Shown here: positions 1-9,395 of the stretch, piece by piece | Numbering within the stretch: position 1 is the stretch's first letter | Layout: each line of letters starts with the position of its first letter | Virus record (IMG/VR): IMGVR_UViG_3300002053_000009 | Coordinates: 1 to 36,165 of that record | Length of the DNA: 36,165 nucleotides | Strand: one strand, 5' to 3' | Source of the DNA: a virus | Position numbers and translations under genes: made by a program | Notes under the pieces: model-generated | Told to the model about the DNA's origin: nothing | The model's input: only the letters and a program-made list of their open reading frames with translations | Databases searched by the model: none

Positions 1-104
1 AGTATTAGTTTCAAGTGTTACTTTCAAATCTACAAAATAATTTCCACTTACCGTAGGTTCAAATTTACCGTAATCCCCTTCTATCGTCCATTCTGATCTA
101 ATAT
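1..104. repeat. Terminal direct repeat, left copy
   Basis: These 104 bases are identical to the last 104 bases of the window (36062-36165). The repeat lies inside a tail-fibre reading frame that continues without interruption when the ends are joined. The simplest reading is that a circular or circularly permuted genome was opened at an arbitrary point, leaving an assembly overlap. A true packaged terminal repeat is less likely because the repeat is wholly coding. Confidence 0.95.
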
Positions 105-729
105 CTCGAACTACATCTGTAACATATTTTATTAAATAATAATTATTTTCAGAGGATGGTACTAAATGAAACGCAGTTGCTTTTACAAAAATATCAGTAA
201 CATTTGGGAAATCGACAACTCCACCGGTAGATATTCCTATTGCATCATTTTCGGAAGTCGATTTTATAGAAGATGTATCAAAATTAGATACAGAAATTGT
301 GTCAACATTTAAATCACCACTAACATTTAAATCTACACATTCTGTATGCGATGTAATTGAGAAAGATTGCCCGATCAATTCTGTATTAATAGTTAAACTA
401 TCTAAATTCAAACCATCAACTACCAAAGATCCAGTAACTTCAAAATAATCAGCTATAAGAGTATTATATAATATAACTCTTCCTACTGTTGCAGATGGCG
501 CTACCATACCAGGTGCAGTATAAGTATCAGATATATTAATAATATCAGAATCTAATACATTAAGATGCACATTCACAAAAATAGCGTCTTCTGTTGGGTT
601 ATCTAAAATAACAACGGATAAATTATCTATAGTGATCTTGTTTAATCTATCAATAGTTGGATATCCAACAACAGTAATATTATCTCCTGTAAAATAACTA
701 TATAATAAATCTTTATAAAATTTTCCCAT
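1..729 (-). CDS. Tail fibre paralogue C, N-terminal part (continues across the circular join)
   Basis: The gene starts at ATG 729 (MGKFYKDLLYS...) and is still open at base 1. Joined to the other window end it continues in frame to the stop at 35813, giving 325 aa. Its short N-terminal segment (GK-x-YKDLL, then about 40 residues) resembles those of the three neighbouring fibres and is probably the attachment part. The middle is beta-rich with short repeated strands (LNVSGDLNVDTISVSN). The part after the join starts within a C1q-like jelly-roll signature (residues about 212-233, EWTIEG...FEPTVSGNYFV). It lies 27 nt after fibre B, with only a weak ribosome site (ACGAGAAATTTC). The likely role is receptor binding at the tail tip. 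This is inferred from family resemblance and position. Confidence 0.8.
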   Translation of the reverse strand, partial: MGKFYKDLLYSYFTGDNITVVGYPTIDRLNKITIDNLSVVILDNPTEDAIFVNVHLNVLDSDIINISDTYTAPGMVAPSATVGRVILYNTLIADYFEVTGSLVVDGLNLDSLTINTELIGQSFSITSHTECVDLNVSGDLNVDTISVSNFDTSSIKSTSENDAIGISTGGVVDFPNVTDIFVKATAFHLVPSSENNYYLIKYVTDVVRDIRSEWTIEGDYGKFEPTVSGNYFVDLKVTLETNT

Positions 730-756
730 GAAATTTCTCGTTATAACATCTTAAAA

Positions 757-1836
757 TTAGACATACCGGGGCAATAATCTATAAATTATTAACCTAGTAG
801 TAGGATATCCAAAATATCCAGCTTCTACTTTTTTTAATTTTACATCTGTTTCAGAACCATCTTTCCCATGTATAACTGGAGCATAAAATGCTCCAGCAGT
901 TGTGCATTCAACTATAAAGTTACTAGATAACACAGCATAATTGCCTGGTAGATCAAAATCATAAGTCCCTACCCAATTTCCACATGAAACCCATTGAGAC
1001 CTTTGTGCTACTACTGTTTCATATTTTCTACATATCCCTAGCATATATCTTGTATCATGTGTTCTTTCTTCATGAAGCAAGACTTGGAATGTAAACATAA
1101 AATATCCACTTTTTTTAGGTGCAAAATATGCGTAATCAGGATTAGGAGGTTGATCAATAACCCACTCATTTAAATTATCTTGAATAACAGAATCAAAATT
1201 TTCTATATAATTCCAAGTATTTTGAAAAGGTACTATAGCATCATCAGTCAATTGCACACAAATATACGTTGAATTAGATTGAACTACTGTCCCATCAGAT
1301 AATATTTGTAACGCATGCTTCTCATCTACTTTTGAGCTAATTATAGAAGCAGTACAAATCTCAGCTGCAAATACCGAAGAAGTCGTAGTTAAAGAATCAG
1401 CTTCAAAATCTATCCCTACAGTAAGTAAATTGGTAATATTAATATTTGGACCTTCATATCCAAATAATAAATTAACATCTCCAGAAGAAATTAAATCCCC
1501 AAAATCCCATTCATCAGGCAAATTTAATGCATCAATTTTACATTTGCTACCACATAGAACTTCTGCTGAAGTTTCAAATATAGTTCCATTTATTATACCA
1601 GGAGGATCAAACGTAAAAAATTCTGTGACTTGAAGTGTTTCTGTAGTGTATATATCACATGTCAATTTATTAAAATTAGCATTATATCCGCCTAAATTAA
1701 TATAAGACTTCAAATCTGCTATTGTTGTTGTATATGCAAGAGTTCCCTCTAGATATCCTATACTCAATAATTGATCAGTAGTTACAGTAGTAACTTCTAA
1801 TAACTCTCGATATCTAGCTTTTCCTTCTTCCCTCAT
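757..1836 (-). CDS. Tail fibre paralogue B, C1q-like C-terminus
   Basis: A 359-aa protein, probably a receptor-binding tail fibre. The N-terminal 45 residues (MREEGKARYRELLEV...) align with the starts of the adjacent fibres. Residues about 60-200 are beta-rich with no motif I recognise. From about residue 215 there is a C1q/TNF-like jelly roll with the usual EW...F-x-P-x-x-SGYF pattern, ending in a short basic strand. It lies 23 nt after fibre A and 27 nt before fibre C in one fibre operon. There is no strong ribosome site, only a GGGGCGG run upstream, so translation may depend on the upstream gene. The fibre role is inferred from domain layout and context; the receptor is unknown. Confidence 0.75.
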   Translation of the reverse strand: MREEGKARYRELLEVTTVTTDQLLSIGYLEGTLAYTTTIADLKSYINLGGYNANFNKLTCDIYTTETLQVTEFFTFDPPGIINGTIFETSAEVLCGSKCKIDALNLPDEWDFGDLISSGDVNLLFGYEGPNINITNLLTVGIDFEADSLTTTSSVFAAEICTASIISSKVDEKHALQILSDGTVVQSNSTYICVQLTDDAIVPFQNTWNYIENFDSVIQDNLNEWVIDQPPNPDYAYFAPKKSGYFMFTFQVLLHEERTHDTRYMLGICRKYETVVAQRSQWVSCGNWVGTYDFDLPGNYAVLSSNFIVECTTAGAFYAPVIHGKDGSETDVKLKKVEAGYFGYPTTRLIIYRLLPRYV

Positions 1837-1859
1837 TTTAAAATTTTACCGCCCCAAAA

Positions 1860-3323
1860 CTAAAGTAATCGTTGCACCGAGAAAAAACTACCTGATTGAC
1901 CACTACTGCTAATTCCCTTCGAAACAATCGCAGTTGCTGGCATATTAGAATGATATTTAATATCTAGCTCAAGTCCAGCTGTTACTGAAGTTGTAAGATA
2001 TATAACCCCACTATACCAAAACAAATTATAAAATTCTGATGCGTGGGTCCCTGCTTCTTGTGTAAATTCTACAGAAGTACCTATATCCCAATCGGCAAAT
2101 AATCTAAAATATACATATGTATTACTTATTGCTTTATATCTTACACAAAGATTATATAAATAATATCCACTTTCTTTAGGAATAAACCACCCATGAGTTG
2201 CATCCCACTCATTTTGAGGATCCCCTATTACTGTATCAAACTCGATAGCATAATAATCGCCTCCTGTCGTAATTTCTTGATCAGCGCTCATCCAAACTTT
2301 AGCCCATGAATTAGTTGTACTTGTAAGAATACCATTTAATGATGATTTAAAACTATTCCCAGCTGGCGAAAATATATTTACATTTTGAGCTTCAATATCA
2401 ACAGTATGGTCAGTATTTAAATATATATTCCCCTCAGAAATTAGTTCCATTCTCGAAGACTCACCATCAAAAACTAAACTTCCTACTGGACAACCTAAAT
2501 TAACAGTACCAGCAGTACTAGTCCCATCAAAAATTAAATGCCCTTTCTCAAACCCATCAAGATCATAACATTGTACTTTAGAAATAGGAAATCCAGCAAC
2601 GATATTACCTTCGGGGTTTATCCATCCAGATGTATTTTGATCTTCATCATAAAAGCTAATTAAAGATGTTAAATAACTAAATGGTTCATAGTCCCATGTC
2701 TTAGCAGAATCAATCTTTACACCCCTTGGCATCATATATTCGAATGGTTGTTGTGGTTTAGTTCCAGTAGGTATATTTACTGTAGCTATATAATTTCCTT
2801 CGACCATACTTGTACTTACTACAATATATACAGTCGCATCTATTTCTATAATAGTACCAGGTGTCATCCTAACCCAATCTTCATAAGAAGAACCTTCAAT
2901 AGTAAAATCATTTGGGCCCTGATCACCAGAATGCAGATTGCCTTGAGATGGAATCGCATCAGTATGATCTTTTTTCTCAATAATTATATAATCAACTGCT
3001 AAAACTGTTATTTTTGCTCCAACTCCTATTTTATCAAAATCAATTTGGCTTGTTAAAAATGCTTTTCTAGTATCAGGATCAGGTGGAATATTAACAGTTG
3101 TAATAGTTCCATCGCCACTTGTAGTGCCATCTAATTGTATTGCAGTATGAGAAAATAACGTATTTCTACGCTCAGTTATTAATATCTCTTTTGCTAATGT
3201 ATCGAGAGTTACTTTAAATGCTTCATTAGTAGCATCATAACTACTAGCTAAAATTGTATCCTCATTTACATTAGCTGCATCAATATCATATAATTCCCTT
3301 AGAAATTTCCCCTGCTCAACCAT
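1860..3323 (-). CDS. Tail fibre paralogue A, C1q-like C-terminus
   Basis: A 487-aa tail fibre, the longest of four paralogues. The N-terminus (MVEQGKFLRELYDID...) matches the family start. Residues about 60-200 hold two copies of a small beta domain also seen in the J-like protein (pattern: IGVGAKITV...Y.II and TPGTIIEI...Y.VV...P..PFEY). A beta-helical middle follows. The C-terminal 120 residues form a C1q-like jelly roll (W-x-x-x-HGWFIPKESGYYLY). The start codon directly follows the previous stop (TAAATG), which suggests translational coupling. It is the first of the four-fibre series and probably determines adsorption or host range. Confidence 0.75.
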   Translation of the reverse strand: MVEQGKFLRELYDIDAANVNEDTILASSYDATNEAFKVTLDTLAKEILITERRNTLFSHTAIQLDGTTSGDGTITTVNIPPDPDTRKAFLTSQIDFDKIGVGAKITVLAVDYIIIEKKDHTDAIPSQGNLHSGDQGPNDFTIEGSSYEDWVRMTPGTIIEIDATVYIVVSTSMVEGNYIATVNIPTGTKPQQPFEYMMPRGVKIDSAKTWDYEPFSYLTSLISFYDEDQNTSGWINPEGNIVAGFPISKVQCYDLDGFEKGHLIFDGTSTAGTVNLGCPVGSLVFDGESSRMELISEGNIYLNTDHTVDIEAQNVNIFSPAGNSFKSSLNGILTSTTNSWAKVWMSADQEITTGGDYYAIEFDTVIGDPQNEWDATHGWFIPKESGYYLYNLCVRYKAISNTYVYFRLFADWDIGTSVEFTQEAGTHASEFYNLFWYSGVIYLTTSVTAGLELDIKYHSNMPATAIVSKGISSSGQSGSFFSVQRLL

Positions 3324-3650
3324 TTAACAATCCTCTATCCATCTGATTCTAAGAAATCCCATAAATAACCCATCATCATATAATTCATCATATATAATAA
3401 ATTCTGTGGTATTTACAGCATCAGTCCAAATAACACGCCCAAGATATAACTCAACTACCCCTTTTGGAATACCTGTGATATTACCCCATCTAAAAACAGT
3501 AGGATACGTAACAGAATCAATTACATGAGAATCAAATTTGATCGCAATTTTAGTAACTTCACTCAAATCCAATGGCATATCGCCGTCTAATAACCTAACT
3601 CTATTACGGTTATCAGACGGCGTATAAATTATAATTGTTGGAATTTCCAT
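3324..3650 (-). CDS. Small tail/baseplate-associated protein, unknown function
   Basis: A 108-aa protein from ATG 3650 (MEIPTIIIYTPS...). An upstream in-frame TTG at 3665 is possible but has no better ribosome site. It is predicted beta-rich, with a conserved-looking W-G-N-x-T-G-I-P-K-G turn and a C-terminal FLRIRWIEDC. It lies between a fibre-associated protein and the first of the four fibres and shares its stop/start junction with that fibre. A fibre-attachment or baseplate accessory role is plausible from position alone. I do not recognise the family. Confidence 0.6.
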   Translation of the reverse strand: MEIPTIIIYTPSDNRNRVRLLDGDMPLDLSEVTKIAIKFDSHVIDSVTYPTVFRWGNITGIPKGVVELYLGRVIWTDAVNTTEFIIYDELYDDGLFMGFLRIRWIEDC

Positions 3651-3687
3651 ATAATTTAAAACCAAAAAATTATAAGATCAAATATCA

Positions 3688-4137
3688 TTACGGAACAACA
3701 GCATTTGTACTAGTGATTGACAAATCATTCGTTTGGAAAATAGCAATAGTATCCGCTTCAATTGTTTTAGGCGTCTCTAATACTCCTCCCCAAAGCATGT
3801 CATCTAATGTAACTCCACTTACAGTCCGCATAACAGCAAATGCTACAATAGTACCCCAAGATGCTGTAGATTTAGTAAATACAATATCTTGCATATTTTC
3901 TACACGAGCTTCACTTGAATCAGCAAGAGTCCACCAAGCTGTAGTAGTAGGAACTTCTTTCCTAATGTAAGCTCCACCAGTAGGTTCAGTCATTGTAGCT
4001 GGATTATCCCAATCAATTAATGATGTAGATAATGCAATATATACTGACACAGCTGGTTTAGTAAATTCTCCATAGTTAAACATCATATTTTGAAATGTCT
4101 GCGCAGTTAATAAGCCATAACCATTAAGTGTTGCCAT
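3688..4137 (-). CDS. Tail fibre/structural protein, small beta-rich
   Basis: A 149-aa protein with a good ribosome site (AAAGGAGAAGTATT before the ATG). It follows a pattern common in small phage tail proteins: an N-terminal helix, then YIALSTS, a GGAYIRKEVP segment, an N-x-x-D-IVFTKSTASWGTI-x-AFAVM core and a final beta segment ending SITSTNAVVP. Such proteins usually accompany tail fibres and may be adaptors or short fibres. It is separated by 75 nt from the repeat fibre upstream and by 37 nt from the next gene. The exact role is inferred from family pattern and context. Confidence 0.65.
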   Translation of the reverse strand: MATLNGYGLLTAQTFQNMMFNYGEFTKPAVSVYIALSTSLIDWDNPATMTEPTGGAYIRKEVPTTTAWWTLADSSEARVENMQDIVFTKSTASWGTIVAFAVMRTVSGVTLDDMLWGGVLETPKTIEADTIAIFQTNDLSITSTNAVVP

Positions 4138-4177
4138 AATACTTCTCCTTTGTCATTTAAAGTTACCTTAAAATATT

Positions 4178-4200
4178 TTACTTTTGTACAAAGTAAAAAC
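4178..4200. other. Imperfect inverted repeat in a fibre intergenic gap
   Basis: Arms TTTTACTTT and AAAGTAAAA surround GTAC, with one bulged T. This sits in the 75-nt gap between the repeat fibre and the small fibre-associated protein, about 40 nt before the latter's start. On the minus-strand transcript the hairpin is followed by TATTTT, so it could be a weak terminator or an RNA-processing stem. It is AT-rich and could be chance. Confidence 0.35.
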
Positions 4201-4212
4201 ACAAGTTAAAAT

Positions 4213-6258
4213 TTAACTTCCATCATAATATAAAACAATATTTGGCCTGTCAATATATCCTATTTTAGAACGTCGAAGTTTTCCAAATCCTTCAGAAACT
4301 TCTCCATCAGGTTTTATCTCCAAATACTCAGGAAATCCACAATCCCCATCCCCAGTCGTTATCTGATTAGCAGGAGATTTTATATCAGTAATTTTGTTCA
4401 ATTTTGATATCCCATTCGTTTTATGTACCGCGGTACATCTAAGAACTTGACTTTCGTGTAAATACGCATACGCTCCACCAATTTGGCCAGAAATAGATGT
4501 TAACGCGTATCCAAGTGTAGTTATACATATACTAGCAGTTACATGTTGCGCAGCGCAATGTAAATCTATCCCATTATCGCTTAAAATTGTTGAGGTATTT
4601 GTAACATTATTAGAAACAGCTCTCAACAAATTTTCTTCAGATGTTACAAGATATCCAGCAGTCTTTTGTTTAGCTTCAACTTGTATATAATTCTCTTCAC
4701 TTAAATAACCATCAGCTGTAGATATTTGATTTGATGTAGAACTAATATAAGTTTGCTCATTTAAAATAGAAGTACTCGCATCAGTTTTTTGCCCCAGATC
4801 AGTAACAGATTTTAACGCAGGGCCTTTTGATAAAAGAGATAACCCAGATGTAATATGAGATGCAGCACCTATTCCTATTTGTGTAGTTTCATTTATATCA
4901 GCAAATATATCTGTTATTGTTGAACTACTCGCGCTAAGCTCTGCAAACCTAGCTAAATGTGTATCAGGATATGTATTAGTAATTTGTCCACTTATTGATT
5001 TTATAAAATATTCTTCTGATAATTTAGCATATGTACCTGTTAAATGATCAGATTTAGCATCTTTAAAAGCTTTTCCAGTTAATTTAGATCCAGTAGCGCT
5101 TGGAACATGCTCTGCTTTCGCTCTTAAAGCATGACCAAGAATCATATGCTCATACGATTTAGTTTGTTGGGCTATAAATGCTTTTATAAGTTGAATTTCA
5201 GTTAAAATAATTTCTGGAGCTTCAGTAATTTGGTTTAATATTTCCTTACTAGTGAAATATACATTTGGAGTTAACCGTGAAATTGCTACTTCAGTTTTTT
5301 GAGAAATAGGAGCATGCGCATCTAAAAATTGCTTTGATATTAATACAGATTTCGTAACAGAAGTAATCTCACCAATGTGTGTTACAAGAGGAATAAGCTC
5401 AGGTAACATTACCGCAGAAGAAGCACTAATTTCCTGCGAAACATGACCATAAAAGAATGTTTTTCTTAAAATATGTGCTAACGCTAAACTAGTTTGCTGC
5501 CCAAATCTAGATTCTAAACATGGTGCCTTAGTAAGAACAACGATTGGTGTACTAATTTGGCCAACATGCGCAATTAATCCTACAGAATATATTACATAGT
5601 TGCCATATGCTTCCGTAATTTGGCTACTATGTGCTTCAATTGGGATCCCATCCCCTATTTTTACTAAATTACCATGAGTAATTTGTGAGGAAACCGCAGC
5701 TAAATGACGTCCCCCAATAAGATACCCTCGAGATCCAGTATATTGATTAATATCTGCTTTTATATAGTGCAGACCTGCTAATATACTTATACCTGATGTT
5801 TCTTGATGAGAAACACTGGCAAAACTTTTACCTCTCCATAGTTTACCAGTAACATCAGAAACCTGACCAGCACCTTCTGGTGTTAGAACTACTCTTGTTG
5901 TAAAAACATTAGGAGCTTCAGAATTTTGATTAGATCTACCGCGAAGAAGATTAGGATATACTAGTTCTCTTGTATAAAGACTATATTCTGCACCATCTGT
6001 GAATGTTCGGAGGTAATTATTTGAAGAATATAATAATAGCTCGTTCTTATAATATACGCCAAAAATACCAATAAATTTACTTTCTTGTTCAGAGATACCC
6101 TCTATATACTTTTTTATTTCCCCAAAATTAGGGTTATCTACAGCAGATTCTTGTGAAGCACTCCCTCTCAAAATAATATATTGAGATTGAAGCGCAAGTT
6201 CATTCGAACCACTTAGTAATTCATCTTCACTACTATATAAAACTGTATCAAGTGCCAT
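4213..6258 (-). CDS. Tail fibre-like protein built of about 22 short repeats
   Basis: A 681-aa protein starting two bases after the J-like gene stop. Residues about 145-640 are a long series of degenerate 20-23-residue repeats with the pattern Q-I-T-x-x-x-(G)-x-L-x-x-x-x-x-L-x-(A/S), for example SNQISTADGYLSEENYIQV and SGQITNTYPDTHLARFAEL. I count roughly 22 units. The regular period, with a small/polar start and hydrophobic i/i+7 positions, suggests a solenoid or elongated fibre. The C-terminal 40 residues differ (EYLEIKPDGEVSEGFG...). A related repeat ends the tail terminator protein at 15113-15844. A structural fibre or tip-associated role is inferred from its place directly after J. Confidence 0.7.
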   Translation of the reverse strand: MALDTVLYSSEDELLSGSNELALQSQYIILRGSASQESAVDNPNFGEIKKYIEGISEQESKFIGIFGVYYKNELLLYSSNNYLRTFTDGAEYSLYTRELVYPNLLRGRSNQNSEAPNVFTTRVVLTPEGAGQVSDVTGKLWRGKSFASVSHQETSGISILAGLHYIKADINQYTGSRGYLIGGRHLAAVSSQITHGNLVKIGDGIPIEAHSSQITEAYGNYVIYSVGLIAHVGQISTPIVVLTKAPCLESRFGQQTSLALAHILRKTFFYGHVSQEISASSAVMLPELIPLVTHIGEITSVTKSVLISKQFLDAHAPISQKTEVAISRLTPNVYFTSKEILNQITEAPEIILTEIQLIKAFIAQQTKSYEHMILGHALRAKAEHVPSATGSKLTGKAFKDAKSDHLTGTYAKLSEEYFIKSISGQITNTYPDTHLARFAELSASSSTITDIFADINETTQIGIGAASHITSGLSLLSKGPALKSVTDLGQKTDASTSILNEQTYISSTSNQISTADGYLSEENYIQVEAKQKTAGYLVTSEENLLRAVSNNVTNTSTILSDNGIDLHCAAQHVTASICITTLGYALTSISGQIGGAYAYLHESQVLRCTAVHKTNGISKLNKITDIKSPANQITTGDGDCGFPEYLEIKPDGEVSEGFGKLRRSKIGYIDRPNIVLYYDGS

Positions 6259-6260
6259 AG

Positions 6261-9200
6261 CTAAATTCTAAGCCCACATTTTAACATAGATTGTGGCCTA
6301 ACTTGTAAATGTACCGCAATATTTGGATCTATTATCTCAAATTTAACCTTAATATATAATCCCGTAGTAATCGCATAAAAAATTTCTACACCTTCAGCTA
6401 AATCATATGGCCCACCACTTGTAGTAGAATAATATATAATTATTTTAAAATTACCAAAAGTTTGATATGGCTCCATAGGGCCATCAAATACATAATTATA
6501 ATTAACATATGTTAACAAATCGTTAGGCTCTAGTGAATATTGAAATGGTTTTCTATACCATGAACCTATAGAATCAACAGTAATAGACAATGGGTACTTA
6601 ATATAAAAATATTTAAATACGGTTTCATCAGTATCTCCATCTAATTCAAGGTAACTAGTTGGTCCAACATAGGTTTTTGATCGAACAAAATAAGTATCAG
6701 TTGCTCCTTCAAATTTAAATTCAGCCCCAATCGGTACACGAGCCCAATTAGCAAGACTACCTATTTCTACCAGACTCGGCGCTCCAACAACTGTTCGTGC
6801 CTCATCTGTAATCACCCAAAATGAGTATAAACTTTTATCTATAACATTTACAATATCAGAATCTACTTTTATTTTTGCCCCTACTTGAATTTTTTCCCAA
6901 TCACCAAAATCACTTAAATAATGAGTAAGTCCAACCACACATGATAATTTCCCACCAGCATCTTGCCATAAACGATCTAAAGTTATTTCATCAGAAGTCC
7001 AACTCCCTTCCAACACCCCACCAGTGTGAGCACATTGTAATCTATATTCTCCACCAACTTCTATTAATTCTGTATTATCATGTACCCCAGTACTATAATC
7101 TAATTCTACACTATCATATAATATACTCCCAAACGGTGGATCAATTAAATTAATCGTCCGCCATACTGGAGTTTCTCCATAAAGGTTATTTGTTCCTAAA
7201 GTATTTAGCCAAATTTTATGACTTCCTGGTATTATATTAGTATAAACTACAGATGGTTCTTTTTCTAAAGATAAATAAAGAGCCCCCCACCAATCTACAT
7301 CTACTAAAGGACTCATTCTAAATTCCCACCCGGAAAGATCTGGAAGTATAGGATCATATATATCATTTGTATATGCGTATACAGTCCCTTCAGATTCTGA
7401 AACAGTTAAATCTTTAGGAGATTGAGGATGAGATTCTGAAAGCCCAGTTACTTCATACGAAGTATATATTGGAGTTGAAAATAATCGTTGGTAAGATACC
7501 GCCACAATTTTAAAATAATAAGTAGTCCCTTCTTCAGCAGGATCCATCTGAAATCGTATATCCCCAAATCCTATTATAGTGTATGGTCCTTCTACTGATT
7601 CAGACACAGATACTTCTGAATAATCATACCAACTAAAATAACTAGGAAGGTTATATTCAAACGATTGAAGTGGGTGACCAGTACAATCTCTATCCACAGT
7701 AAGAACCCAAATCCCAGGAGAAACTTCTTGTTTCGCAATTACACGATAAGTTTGATATCCTGGAAGAGATACTTTAACTTTTGAATTTATAACAATATTA
7801 GTAAAATCTAATTCAGATGTTAATGTAAATTGATTATCTTCAGGCCCACTAGAAATATCCCCTGACGAAGCAACATAACTCCCCTCCGTATATGGCGGGG
7901 ACCATTTAATAAGTAATCTAACGTAAGAGCGTTCTCTATATGTATATGTACTTTCTTCAAATTCTATATTAGATACTGGAGGCGGTGTTGAATAAAAATT
8001 ATCTACATCAACAACATACGAGATAGAAGTATCTTGGTATGAATAATCATATAAGGTTGGACTTTCTTCTACTAAATTAATTTGTACCAACCCATTTTGC
8101 ATCATTGTACTAGATTTAACTCTAGTTAAAATATTACTCACTAATAATTCAGAACATGTAAATCTTATTACATCATTTATATCTAGAACTACTGTATCTG
8201 GCCTTAATGTCACAGAAAATGACTTATTTAATCTTGCTCTTTCTAAAATATATGCCCCCATATTCAGAGCTAATCCTCTATCTGTAAACGCAGGAAATTC
8301 TAGAGGCAAAATTTGGCCATATTTTTCTCCTATTGGGATATCATCATATGTCCATCTTCCATGTTCAGCATTTACATATTTTATAACTGCTCCTTCAGGT
8401 AGACTATATCTACTTGGTTCTGAAACAGAAACTAATGCTTTACCACTTTCATCTCTAGCAATATGTTCATCCTTTATAGTAAAAACTTCTGGTTCATATC
8501 CCAAATCAGAAACATAAAGATAAAATTTCCCTCCATAATAAGATAAAGTTCCTCTAAAATGGCCTAAGATATTTTCAATTACTGTTTGAGATTTAACTTG
8601 AGCACCTATTTCATAATCAATTTTCCATCCTCTTGAGTCACAATAATTAGCAGCTGCTATCCAGGAATTAATATCTAAATTAGCCGCATCCCAATTTAAG
8701 CCATATCTAGAATTTGTTAAGTAATCATATAAAATAATAGCTGGATTCCGGGACCATATAGTAGTTTCTGTTCGAACATCATATATTTTCAGTCCTTTTA
8801 AAACTACTTCTCTTCTAGGAACTACTCCGGGGAATTTATTTGTATTTATTTTATAAACCAAATACACAGTATTTATTAAAGGATCAGTATATTTAGATAT
8901 TGCCTCATGAATATGAGAATCAACTACTTGGTTGTTAGTCCCATTATGAAAATAATAAATTATATCTTCTGGATCATATTCTGATATTAATTTACCATTT
9001 ACATAAATTTCATCTACTAATTCAGGTGGATCTCCATATTCTATTTGATTTATAGAATCACATTCTCCTTCAGCTAAACAACTAACCAACCATAAATAAT
9101 GTTCTTCTTCTTCAATATCTGACATTTCAAAAAAAATATCATTACTCCCAACTAACCTTTTCCCATAAATGACACTAATAGTCCTTTGTGTATCAATAGT

Positions 9201-9395
9201 ATTAAATCTAGTGGATTGCTCTTGTTTATTTAAATCAGTTATAGATATATCAGAACCGGCTACAAGGCCTCCTACTAAAGCAGAACCACCAATAATAGCA
9301 GCAGCTAAAATTCCTCCAACTCCAAACGTCATAACCCCAAGCGCTGCTACAACTGGTAATAATCCTCCAACTACTCTTCTTGTAGTCCCACCCAT
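6261..9395 (-). CDS. Tail tip / host-specificity protein, J-like
   Basis: A 1,044-aa central tail-tip protein of the lambda gpJ / GTA baseplate type. Residues 1-50 are glycine-rich and hydrophobic. Residues about 60-480 are the tip core, including VNGKLISEYD near 132 and RNPAIILYDYLTNSRYGL at 216-233, a strong family signature. Fibronectin type III-like segments follow (about 480-690), then beta domains. Three segments resemble the small beta domain of fibre A. The ATG lies 25 nt inside the upstream NlpC-like gene, with AAAAGG before it. It would close the distal tail tube and carry the fibres; the order NlpC-like, J, fibres fits. Confidence 0.9.
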   Translation of the reverse strand: MGGTTRRVVGGLLPVVAALGVMTFGVGGILAAAIIGGSALVGGLVAGSDISITDLNKQEQSTRFNTIDTQRTISVIYGKRLVGSNDIFFEMSDIEEEEHYLWLVSCLAEGECDSINQIEYGDPPELVDEIYVNGKLISEYDPEDIIYYFHNGTNNQVVDSHIHEAISKYTDPLINTVYLVYKINTNKFPGVVPRREVVLKGLKIYDVRTETTIWSRNPAIILYDYLTNSRYGLNWDAANLDINSWIAAANYCDSRGWKIDYEIGAQVKSQTVIENILGHFRGTLSYYGGKFYLYVSDLGYEPEVFTIKDEHIARDESGKALVSVSEPSRYSLPEGAVIKYVNAEHGRWTYDDIPIGEKYGQILPLEFPAFTDRGLALNMGAYILERARLNKSFSVTLRPDTVVLDINDVIRFTCSELLVSNILTRVKSSTMMQNGLVQINLVEESPTLYDYSYQDTSISYVVDVDNFYSTPPPVSNIEFEESTYTYRERSYVRLLIKWSPPYTEGSYVASSGDISSGPEDNQFTLTSELDFTNIVINSKVKVSLPGYQTYRVIAKQEVSPGIWVLTVDRDCTGHPLQSFEYNLPSYFSWYDYSEVSVSESVEGPYTIIGFGDIRFQMDPAEEGTTYYFKIVAVSYQRLFSTPIYTSYEVTGLSESHPQSPKDLTVSESEGTVYAYTNDIYDPILPDLSGWEFRMSPLVDVDWWGALYLSLEKEPSVVYTNIIPGSHKIWLNTLGTNNLYGETPVWRTINLIDPPFGSILYDSVELDYSTGVHDNTELIEVGGEYRLQCAHTGGVLEGSWTSDEITLDRLWQDAGGKLSCVVGLTHYLSDFGDWEKIQVGAKIKVDSDIVNVIDKSLYSFWVITDEARTVVGAPSLVEIGSLANWARVPIGAEFKFEGATDTYFVRSKTYVGPTSYLELDGDTDETVFKYFYIKYPLSITVDSIGSWYRKPFQYSLEPNDLLTYVNYNYVFDGPMEPYQTFGNFKIIIYYSTTSGGPYDLAEGVEIFYAITTGLYIKVKFEIIDPNIAVHLQVRPQSMLKCGLRI

